From: Gracilariopsis chorda
Taxonomy: Eukaryota; Rhodophyta; Florideophyceae; Gracilariales; Gracilariaceae
Assembly: GCA_003194525.1 (NCBI GenBank)
Contig: NBIV01000024.1
Location: forward strand, 62,001 to 126,000
DNA length: 64,000 nt
Reading direction: 5' to 3'
In this document: piece by piece, positions 53,756 through 64,000 of the stretch
Layout: every line of letters begins with the position of its first letter
Position numbering within the stretch: the first letter of the stretch is position 1
Notes under the pieces: model-generated
Told to the model about the DNA's origin: nothing
What the model saw: only the letters and a program-made list of their open reading frames with translations
Database searches by the model: none
Made by a program: the position numbers and the translations under genes

Positions 53756-56700
53756 TTTTCCTTGTGTCTTCATACTTTTCTTCGTGTACTTCATAACCAT
53801 GATGCATATCTTCATAAACCGCCAACTCGGTAAAACCGTTACTTCGGTGAGTAGAGGGTAATAATCCTGGAACCTCCACTCCTATCAGAGTTCTCAACTC
53901 ATCACTCTCTTCGAGTTTCTTCACATACTGCGTCACGGTAGTATCAACGTCCTGCGCGATCTTACCAAGGGTGGTTACCGAACTTGCGAATTATCCAAAG
54001 TGGGTGGGAGAGAGGACCGGGTCCTACGGGGATAAGATATAATCTTCGACCTTAAGAGGTGCTCTATAGGTTCCCATATATCCTCCTGGGGTGGATATCC
54101 ATACCAGTGGATGAGATACTGCAGTACCCCATCACGAGTTTCGTGAAGTACGATACGCTTTACGATGAACTCCGGTGAATACACTTCTGTGTTCTCCATC
54201 ACCATGACGCGGACCGTCGGTCGGTGTCTCTTGTGCAACCAAAAATAGGGGTCAGGTCACCGCCAGGGGCGATGCTTATCCTCTTGGGGCGCGGTGACAG
54301 CTTCACGACTTCGTTGTATATCGTCACAGCAACAATATGACAACGTCCGTTATAGACGTCCAAACGGCAATCCAGGAAGTTCCTTTTGAAATTATTCACT
54401 CTCACTAGTACAGCGAGCGTAGAAAAGCTCTTCATAAGCGAATACTCGCCGACCGGTGGCCTCGGAGTTTGGGGAAGTTCTCATTATCTGCGCAGATGTC
54501 TCGTTGCTACGGATACACTCACAAACTGTACTGACTGCTCCAGGGCGGCGGTTAACCGAACACTGTGCTTTTGCCACCATCTGATTGGTTTGGGTCAAGT
54601 CTATCAGAACGAGAAGATTACTGTGCGTCACCAAATGGTGTCGAGTTTTTGAACGGGCGCCACGGAGCGCGTCCACACGCGTCGGCATTCTCTGGCACTG
54701 TAATCTGAGTCTCCGTATTTTCCAACAGCAACGCTGTCACAGCGTAGGCCATTGCGTCCCATTTCACCAATGACGGTATGGCTTGTGCCCCAATGCTCTC
54801 AGAATTGACTTCAGTAATTTCAAGGAGCTTCATTCTTCTCTCCACCACGAGATCGACCAACTTAGGTTGCAATGGCCTTCAAAATCGCATATGGGTCTGT
54901 AGATACCGTCTTCTCGATGAGTTTCACAACTTTGCGAGTGCGATCGTCCTTGTTCGTAGAAGATGACGGTTCAACCACAGCATTGGTGTTACTAGTAGTG
55001 TCTTCCCGTAATGGGGTGGTCTGATCCTTACTGACGTTGCGCTCTTTGATTTGATGCGTAGCGTCTCTTATAACCAAAGTTTAAGTCTCTTAGTAGAAGG
55101 TCCTCCCTCTGAAGCCAACTTAGCGTTGTGACGAGATCCAACCAGCAGAAGTTCTAGTGACGGCAATACATTGACAACCATTCTACCAGCACTCTCTCCC
55201 TCCTTAGCCAGAGCTGGGGGAGGGAAAAAAAACTCACGTGTGGGTGCTACTCGAGTGCGTAGTTGCGGATTACTCCGTTGTGTACCACGAGACTTAACGA
55301 GTTGAGAATCCGATTGCAAAGGTAGATCGGCTGAACTGTGATCCGGTGTTGGAAGAATCGCAGGGCGCCAGGACGTTGAGTCCGTATGCTGCGGTCCATC
55401 TGATTACGACATCTCTGAAAGCGTCGTAAGATCGAAAACCACTTCCATGTTTCGATTAGGAGCGTGGGTGACGCGATCGCGTGATATTGGTTCGTGTTCA
55501 TTGTTAATATCCAATAAAACTGTGTTCACATCAGTAGATACCACTCAATAGGGCCCATCCACAATTTGAGAGAGCTTGTGACGGCGTTCCATCTCAGGAC
55601 TATAGTACTCTTTGCGTAAGAACCCAAAGTCGTCTGTAGAAACCGTTTAAACAGGTGTACGAGCTTTGCTATCGAAACTACGCTTGTACGCGTCCTGAAC
55701 TTTTTTCATCGCTTTTCGACCCATCGGTACTATCGTTTTTAACCATCTTTTCCATGATTAACGGTATAAACTTGGCGAAGAGTACTTCGAGAGAGTCAGT
55801 TGTGCCTCGATAGCCTCGGGTGGTAAGATACGGAACAAAAACAGCTCAAAAGGTGAAAGCGAAGTAACCTGATGAACATGGGTATCGTAGGCATACGTGA
55901 TAACATCAGTGTATAAGTCCCATTCCCTGGGGTGATCCTCCACATAGGATCTTAACTCACTAAGCGTTATACGATTAAATCTTTCTACCTTCCCATTGTT
56001 TCAGGGACGATAGGTCATTGTTAACAAGTTCTTGATGATCAAGATTCGACAGACGTCCTAGAAAAACTTGGAAGTGAACTGACCTCCATCATCTGAGAGC
56101 AGATTCACGGGTGGGTCATAAAAGAAGACCCAATGATTGAGAAAAGCTTGCACCACTGTATTATCAGTAATCCGTTTCCATGGCACTGTCCGTACCAGTT
56201 TAGAAAACCAGTCGGTTATGACAAGTAAGGATTTGTGTCCTCAAGGTGTTCGAATAAACTCTCCAAGTATATGCATGGCGCCAAGTTCCAGTGGTGCTCG
56301 AGTTGGGAATAAAGTTAACTTCTTAGAGTGTTTACGAAGCTTTACGTTATTCTTGGCACACTCCGTACAATAACGGCGAACTGCATAGCAGTCAAATGCC
56401 ATAGCAGGCCAGTAAAAGTTCCTTCTCATGGTTAATTGTAACTTTAGACCTCCAGGCTGAGCTCCTAACTGCACATAGTGGGATACATGTAAAATTCGCT
56501 GTTGCAATGAGTGCAGTACCATAACTTGTGGTGTAAATTCGACCAATCTAACAAGATAGCCCTCATCAATCAACACGAACGGTATTCGATCTCCTCCATT
56601 GAGGCGTGTGCAAATCTGCGTACAGAACGAATCCAATGGTTATTCACCGATCATCTCCTCCGAAGCAATAGGTAGAAATGAACCAGCCGGTGGTTTTGAG

Positions 56701-59700
56701 CTTTCGGTAGACGGTATGTCGTCACATACATAATCTGAAAGGATTTCAGCACTTCCATGTAGGTCTCCAACCATGAAGCATGGTATATCCAGGTTCGCTC
56801 TAGGTTCTGCTTTTACATTTGTTCCCAGTCGGGATAACGCATAGACGTAAGCATTACAGGATCCTTTCTTCTATAATATATCGAAATCGAACTCCGATAG
56901 GCATAAGTGCGAAGGCATCAAAGATCAGAAGGTTCGATGATCACCAAAAGCCAACGGAGACACGCATGATCCGTATATACGTTAAAGTGAGTACTTATAA
57001 GGTAGGTTTGGAGCGTTGTCAATGCCCATAAAACGGGAAGAAACTCTTTCTCAGAAACAGAGTAGTTAAGTTCGTGCACGTTTACACATCCCGACCAGTA
57101 TCCGATGGGAATTATCACACCGTGTAATGTGATCTAAAATAGTGCACAGCCAACTTGGTTATCATTAGCATCAGTTTCCACTTCATAGGGGAGCCAAAGT
57201 TTGGGAAGACCCAAGATTGGTGGTAAGGTAACAGAACCCACAAGCTTGGAAAAAGTAGTAGACTCTGCGTCATTTAAAGGTACCAAATTCATTGGTTGTC
57301 CCTTTGTCAGGGGCCTGTTAAAGGGAGCTGCAATGTCCGCAAAACCGGGTACGAAACATAGACATAAGTTACACAATCCAAAGACGGATCTTAGTTACGT
57401 TTGCGCTACCAGATGCTTGGCATTCTTAAGCGACTTAACTCCAACTTCATTTACAGATAGTTCACCAGAACGAGTGATATGTCCAAGGTATTTCACAGAA
57501 TCTACAAAGAACTCGTATTTCTTCAAGTTAAGAGTTATTCCTGCATCGCGCAGTACACGCATGAAGTTGCGTTTGTGGATTAAGTGGTCATCCGCGTTAT
57601 CAAAGAACATGATGATATCGTCCAGGTATACCAACCAAGGTTTCTACTTGAATCGAGCTAACAATATATCTATACCACGTTGAAACGTAGCGGGTGCAAT
57701 AGTAAGCACGAGCGGCATACGTTTGAACCGAAGCAATCCTTGGTGACACACAAATACAGTTTTATCGTGATCATCTTCCAAGATTGGAACCTTCCAATAA
57801 CCCCATAGTAGCGTCTAAGGCGGTGAACAGCGCAATACCCCAAGTGAGTCGAGATATTCGTCCATCCGAGGAATTGGATAAACGTCTTTGACGGTAAACG
57901 CATTAAGACGTCGTTAATCCATACAGAACCTCCAAGATCCATCGGGTTTGGCAAGCAACACGACTGGTGAAGCCCATGACGATTAGGCTGGCTCTATCAC
58001 GCCAATGCGTAGCATTTTCTCGCCTTGAGATTTCTCTTCTTTCCGAGCTTTCGGTCCCGCCCTATATGGGTGTTGTGCGATTGGCCTTGTATCTGGAAGG
58101 AGATAAATATGGCATTCTGTTATTCCTATTTTTCCGAGGGAGCCAGCCCATATGGATGTAAACTGCCGCAGCGTACCTTGCAATCTTTTGCGATGCGTCC
58201 CAGAGAAATGACTTAAATCCAAAATTTCTAACTCCTCGACAGAGTCCTTCTGTTCACAACCGGGGGGTGCTATACCCTTTCGAGGTTCTATTGGTACTGA
58301 ATCTGAGTATTCGGCATTCGCTTGCGCGATTTTGGCTTAACCAGCACTCTCCCTCTCCTTAGCTTCTGCGATACAGAGAAGCTCAGCAACAAGTAACCTC
58401 CTTGGAGCGATTGCTGCCGGGTGTGGAAGAACGGCACCAAGTACTTGGTTTTTGACTAACCCCTGGGTGGTTTGGCCAAAGTTAGCAACCAAGACCTGAA
58501 AAGGTTTGTCGATTTCAGCCGAGAAAACACCATTTGCAGGTGTGAGTTTACGATTGTCGCAAAGTGAGCGTACCGATTGAATGGCTTCAAACTATGCTGT
58601 TAGTTCACAACGGACACCCAGGTATGTGACTTTGTTAGTATTGAAACGGACTTGCAAATACGAAGCTTCGTGGAAACTGGATTTATATCGGTAACCTTCT
58701 GTGTGGCGGGTATCGGAACACCCTTATGTGTAACGCGTTTCAACGGTTTCCGTACAATCGGCACGGTGGATCAGTTCTCCATGTCCACTGTTCTCGGAGA
58801 AGGGCGAATAGCTTCAACAAAGCGATCACAGAAATCACAACTGAGTATTACCGGTGCTGCGAGCTTTTCTCGTGCACTTATGTTCAGTTGTACCAGACAG
58901 GTTCCTAATATCACCAGAAGTGATATATACCCCCAGGTCTTCAGCTGGTTGTTATTCGCGTCGGCGATATCCATCGTGGATCCAAAGCGATTGTTACCGT
59001 GACGTGTCGGTGGTACCAAATCTGCATGGATCAAGTTGGGTGCTGCTCCAGTATCAAGAACAGACAACTGTCGAACCATGGACTGGTTGGAGATCCCAAG
59101 GTCGACCTAAACTTTGTAATTTCTCTTGGCCATCACCAAGACCCTATCTGGAATTCGGAGATTACGGGAACGTACCCACGGTTGACGTAGAACCATTAAC
59201 TCGTCTGAGTCAGGGTCTGTATCAGCCATCATCTGTGTGAGGATTTCACCAGCAAGGGAGCGAAGCTTTTCTAACTCGAGCGTCTTCAACATCGGATCAG
59301 AAGACGCTACTTCCGAAGGGAAAATTCCCGAGACTAGTTTTTCCAAGCGGGTTGCGCCGGATTCGCTGATGGATCACTTTGGGGGATCCTGATTGAACGC
59401 CATTCGCAGGTACTCCGTCTTCAACCTGATTGCCAAGGTTAGGTGCTCGAAGGGCATTGTCTGCTGACACATGATGCAGGTATGCTTGCAGGAACTTCTG
59501 CTGTTCGTATGACGCACTCCTAACACGAGTCTTCTTCCCAGGCGTGAGAGCTTCCCATTGTGCGATGATCGTCAACCCGTTCCGCATGGGGAATGTGCAT
59601 TTGGGTGCAACATGACCATGTAGGTAGCACATAAAACAGAACAGCTGGGCGGAAGCATCGGATGGTCGATTGTCCGTCCGACGTTTTGTTGGGTGCTTTC

Positions 59701-61589
59701 AACCCCGACGAGTGTGATGCATACCGTTGTTTGCATAAGCGAGCGGAACGGCCGGAGTTCGAACGCCTGCATAACAAGCAAGGTATCCATCCGCGGTCGG
59801 AGTCGATTTTGACGAGAGAGCCATAGTCCCAAGGAGTCTGGGTCACTTCCAGCAAAATGGATGCTGTCGTTATCACCCTTTACAGTTCAATCGCGCAATA
59901 GCGATAACCAGAATGATCTTTCTACCTGAGGAGCTCTCGATGGTCGAGTCCTCGACAGATGTCGAGCACGATAAGTATCTCCCTCGCCATGGGCAAATTG
60001 AAAGAATTCGAGGTAGGTAACTCTCCGTTTCTCTTCGCGATGGCGAGCAACCAAAGCTCTGGTAGCAGCATCAAGACCATCAACAAACATGTTACAGCGT
60101 TCCTCGGATGAATGTAAATCACCACAACGGTGCAACACCATATTGAGACGCGTCGAATGAACCGTTTTTGGTCTCTCCAGGCTTCTGTATTGTACCGCGC
60201 AAAGCTATTATCGCATTCTGTGTAGCATTAGCAGTTCCATAGGACCTGAGGAGGTATTGAAACGCTTTTTGCCAACAGGTCACCCCACGCTCCGATGCAA
60301 GGGAAGATCCACGAATGGAAGTGAACTGATCTTCAGCCATACAGGCCGGAAAGTACAGTAGAGTGCCATACGCTTCTGCTTTGCTCATCCCGAGTATATC
60401 AGCCTCCTGAACGAACTTTGGGAGAAGGTTAAGAACCAAGATTGGGTCGTCACCAGTAAAGCGCTTCCGTAAGGTGAGATTTCTTGTTGATATAGTCCCT
60501 GAATTTTCCGGTTCGTCGTGACGATCGATCATTCGATGAATCGTTAACGCGATAATATCGATACGATAACAGTTTACTGAAAAGAGGATTCGTTGGCTTC
60601 AACTTTTTAAGCGTAAGGTGGCGCCGTCTCTTCTAGCGGGAGCAAATAACTCCCTGATTGTAATACATAGCATTAGAACGTGTCGCACGAGATCTTCCAT
60701 GATCTATATAGAATATCGATGAATCCAAAGACGAATCAATCGAGTGACTGTCAGAGTCTTGATCTGATAAATCCAAATGGATGCGAACTCTTTTTTGGGT
60801 TTAGCTGACTTCGTTTGCGCGAGCGATGGGTCGAACCAGCCGATGCATCTTCTTCTTGAGCACGTGCTTCCAGGATGTTATCTATACAAATGGTTTCTTG
60901 AACAATATCCAGGCGCGAGTGGATTTGGACTGTCGCTTCACGAAAGTCATCTTTAAGTATCTCATAACCATTCATGAAAGACTCGGGTGTACCAAGATGT
61001 TCCACAATGTAATTAACGTCCTGTTTCGAACGACGTAGATCGCCTAAGCTCAGTTAAACTCTGTAAGAGTTCTACATGTGTCGCAGCAGTGACGTACAGG
61101 GGAGAGTCGAGCCGACATAACTCCGAAGCAACATTGCGACCTGGAATAACCACTGAAGGTGTCTCAACCACAAGTTGATTAACCATTGCGACTTTTCGCG
61201 GGTCTGAAGCAACAGAGGGTACACTCAAAACATCCGAGACGAACTCATCAGTAGGTAAATCTCAACGGTAGAACCACGCGAACGTGGTGCAGCAGGCTGA
61301 GAAACGCCTGACAACCTGTCACGAGAACACTTAGAGGGTGGTGGTATTCCTCAATTGGCCAGCCAATCCACTCCAAGTACTGAAAAGCCCAATTACGAGG
61401 TATCCAAAGAACGGAGCACAAAACACAAAACAAATCTTCACCGAGATCCATCGAACACCACATGATGGTCCGACTGATCACAAGTTCTTAGATTTTCACG
61501 TAAATCTTCTTTCTTCGAAGTGAACCAACTATGGTTATTCCGTTGAAATAACCACGCACGGTTCAACCCTTATAGATCGGCAGACCACT

Positions 61590-62596
61590 TGTAGTGCAAA
61601 AACCGAAGGTTGGGTATCAACCTCAAGGTGTCTGGGGCCTTGCTCCCTGTGGAGGCAGACGCAGTGGCAGAGCGCTCTGTATACCTTTAATACGGGTGTA
61701 ACTCCATAGGTGTTTCCGATTGACCACAGAGGTGAATAAAGAAAGTTGAACTGGGGCCAGAAAGACGGTAAAACAAGAGACCGGCGTGCCACGCGATGTG
61801 ACGGTTTAGAATACACCTTGTGGTAGAGCGACCGTACGGGCGTCAGATCATGACGGGCGACAGCGAAAACCGATGCACGATGACGTGGGAGACCGGACAG
61901 TGGACAGATGGCAAGAGTGCACCTGAACGGCACGGTGGACCTGGGGACTGTTGGGAAGGATACACGTGTCGGACCGGAAGGAAGGGCAGGCGTGCCTGCA
62001 AGACCCTAGATAATTTTTGATTAATTTTTAGGTAGTGCGTACGCAGGCCTGCAATTGGCCCATATCTCCCGAGGTGCTTCGTCCCCGAGGTGCACCTCGG
62101 GGCCAGCCGGTCCACTTAGGATGGCAGTACCCCCCGACCCCCATGAACGAGTGAAGGCAGACATCATCCCACCTAACGGACTAGTTTCTTGTTCTAGTTG
62201 GCGATACAGACTGCCCGCTAGCTTGTACTACTACTCTGCACGGTAAACTACGACCGGTACACGACCGCCAGCGCTCTACGCGTGCTCCCTGAACACGCCT
62301 GACGCAGTTGCCCGTCCGGTTCCGCAGCCCTCGACTGGCGTCTCCTGACTTCTACTGTTCGGATCACCGAGCCCATCTTCCGCCCGGGCTTTCTAGGAAA
62401 TTCTTCTACTCACCACTGAGGCACGTCCGACCAATCAGCATGTTGTGCTAAAGCATTGCGCTTCCCCACACACCTGGTGAAGGGTGCCTTCCAAGGACGG
62501 CGAAAAACCAAACATTGGGGCGTGCGGAAAGCGGACACAGACTCGACGGAGGGTGCATATGCACGAGATGTAGCGGAAGAACTGTAGTGCAATACA
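61590..62596 (-). mobile_element. LTR of the chromovirus, interrupted by a nested insertion
   Basis: Starts TGTAGTGCAA and ends GTGCAATACA on the + strand. After removing the nested 652-bp element and one 5-bp duplication it is about 350 bp, matching the LTR copy at 46031-46377. Confidence 0.8.
61819..62470. mobile_element. Nested solo LTR of a different family
   Basis: A 652-bp insertion begins TGTGG and ends CCACA and is flanked by a perfect 5-bp target duplication CACCT (61814-61818 and 62471-62475). TG...CA ends plus a 5-bp duplication fit a solo LTR. It contains a perfect 20-bp palindrome at 62083-62102. No internal coding region was seen. Confidence 0.8.
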
Positions 62597-64000
62597 TTCC
62601 CGCGTACGGGCGATGGTGAAACTCATATCTGAGGTGTACTCGGTGCGAGCGATGAAGCGGGATGCATGAATTTTAGCCCCCGTTTACCGGGCTAATTAGC
62701 GGTCGGGTTACCCAGGGTGGTTATGGGAACATTCATATTTTGTGGTACTTGCCTGGCAAGGGTGGTGGACACGTGGCTACAGCCCCGGCCAGGAGGCCCA
62801 AAACGGCTACTTATTTTAGTGTAGTTTAGGGGTTAATTTTACTTAGGCTAGTGCACTACCTACTGTACTGCACTGAGCTAGTACTTGAGCGTCGGCCGCA
62901 CGACGGCGAGCTCACCAAGAAAAGTAAAAGGAGAGTTCGGCTCTGACTCTATTCGCCATGCGAAGTGTCTAACTCCTCGCGGAGGTACACCGCTTGCCCG
63001 GTAGTTTCACCCGACTCGCACCACCGAGGAGACCGTGCTCGTCGTACCCAGTGGGTTGTGACCACTCGTGGTATTCATTGTTGTCGTGTGACCGCCCGTA
63101 CAGGCCCTATCTCCGCCCCAGTTTTGGGTATTGATATTACCGACGTGTGTCGTGAGACCGTGAGACCATCTCTTCCCCTCATATCCCCTAACCGCCGCGC
63201 GGTGCGTGTTCGTGTGTGTGTATCGGCACCCCCCTCCGGGGTCTGTTCCCGCTTTCCGCACGCCCCCGTCGGGTGGTCCCTTTCCCTCTTTTGTTCCCCT
63301 GTTCGCAGGCTACTTCCGGACCAGCCGTGGTTCCGACCCGTTCTAACCCCTAAACCTCCGAGGTACATCCAGGCTCCCGACGGAGTTACACCCGTCATAC
63401 GGGACACGGAGGGCTCTACCCAGCTGGGCCTACCTCTCCAAGAGAGCAAGGCTTCGAGCTGCCTTGGGTGCCTTTCCCACACCGGGATTGCACCAAAAGT
63501 GGTCTCCCGACCTAGAACGGGTTTGGCTTTCAATCTGGCCTGTCGGAAGTCCGCTTCCCCTTTTCCCTTTTATCCCTTTTTGCTCATTCGTTGAGATTCC
63601 CAAGCCGTGGGACTGGTGAAGTAAGCCGTGGACGGCTATCTGCAGTATGCTGCCCACAGCTCCGAGTTCCCCCAGGAATGGTCCGCAACGGAACGCCGCA
63701 GCGGCGAGATCACGAAGGTCCGTTCCGGAACAACTACTTACCGATGCCGTCGGTCTGGAATCCCAAGGAATCCCATCGGCAACCTCGGTGCCTCGAGCCG
63801 TGACAGCTGTGGCCACTACGCCACCTCCGGTGGTCGAAACGCCGTCGGCTGTCCCCCGAGACCCGGGTCGCCTAAGTACCATCTCCTCGAGTCGAGAATC
63901 GACATTGCCAATGTGGCCCACGCCTCCCTCTCGCAGCAAGTTACCGAGTTGGAACGGCGATGGAGTGACTCCCTGGCTCGGGATTATTCGGGAGATATTC
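62597..64000 (+). mobile_element. Start of another LTR retroelement (leader and gag), cut by the window edge
   Basis: About 62.6-62.94 kb is non-coding, probably LTR. It is followed by GGCTCTGACTC and a 650-bp leader like that before the gag at 43.7 kb. From about 63.6 kb gag-like sequence appears, including IDIANVAHASLSQQVTELER, which resembles IDISHSALVNEVDAL of the first gag copy. The element continues beyond 64000; whether it is whole cannot be judged. Confidence 0.55.

Larger units (their letters stand above)
53940..62596 (-). mobile_element. Decayed Ty3/gypsy chromovirus, minus strand
   Basis: Reading leftward: LTR at 61590-62596, gag about 61.2-60.1 kb (with EADILGM shared with the copy at 44.6 kb), CCHC-like knuckle near 59.6 kb, aspartic protease (LDTGA) near 59.05 kb, reverse transcriptase about 58.2-57.4 kb (YLDD), RNase H about 57.3-56.9 kb, and integrase about 56.6-55.7 kb. 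A chromodomain (YLIHWYGYPPQEDIWEPIEHL region) lies at 54.2-54.0 kb. The chromodomain after integrase places it among the chromoviruses. It is broken many times (well over ten interruptions) and so is old. No LTR is visible at its left end, where Helitron sequence begins. Confidence 0.88.

Noticed and set aside
1-64000. tRNA, rRNA, snRNA or CRISPR arrays
   Set aside because: Looked for T-loop-like GGTTCGA contexts and regular repeat-spacer arrays; none convincing by eye.

Overview
This 64 kb window is nuclear DNA of a eukaryote, most likely a red alga of the Chondrus type. That assignment is inference. It rests on compact, mostly intron-less genes of ordinary eukaryotic families, on the two introns that can be seen being very short and at the extreme 5' end of their genes, and on gene clusters separated by transposon-rich deserts. 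No database search was possible. Product names come from motifs read by eye.

Layout. 0-9.5 kb is a gene cluster: DEAD-box helicase (DDX42-like, -), agmatine deiminase (+), a small CYSTM membrane-anchor protein with a 5' intron (-), a C2-C2 copine-like protein without its vWA domain (-) and a RecQ helicase (+). 9.5-15.9 kb has no convincing gene. 15.9-24.6 kb holds a SETD3-like histidine methyltransferase, a Dispatched/Patched-like RND membrane protein and a Pro/Gln-rich putative nuclear protein, all +. 24.8-32.1 kb is a run of minus-strand genes: an SLC17/PHT4-type anion transporter, a small hypothetical protein, a Trx-Grx-Grx PICOT-type glutaredoxin with a 5' intron, and a secreted alpha-carbonic anhydrase. 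33.2-38.8 kb has a large zinc-finger protein (+) and a DUR3-type urea/polyamine symporter (-).

From 39 kb to the end the window is transposon territory. It contains a 2.05 kb pogo/Tigger-like DNA transposon with TA target duplication, gag-bearing pieces of a Ty3/gypsy family, a Helitron whose whole Rep-helicase frame runs for 4.8 kb interrupted only by stop codons, a decayed minus-strand chromovirus with chromodomain, a solo LTR nested in one of its LTRs, and the beginning of another LTR element at the right edge.

How the genes relate: they are unlinked housekeeping and transport functions, arranged as divergent pairs (helicase/agmatine deiminase, copine-like/RecQ) and convergent pairs (agmatine deiminase/CYSTM, zinc-finger protein/DUR3). 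Agmatine deiminase and DUR3 both bear on polyamine/urea nitrogen, and carbonic anhydrase and the PHT4-type carrier on inorganic ions, but they do not form an operon-like unit. The most unusual signals are the stop-only decay of the Helitron, recurrent intergenic motifs (TACCAACGGTA and AACCCTTTAACC-like), strong hairpins flanking the SETD3-like gene, and the Ca2+-ligand-free copine-like protein.
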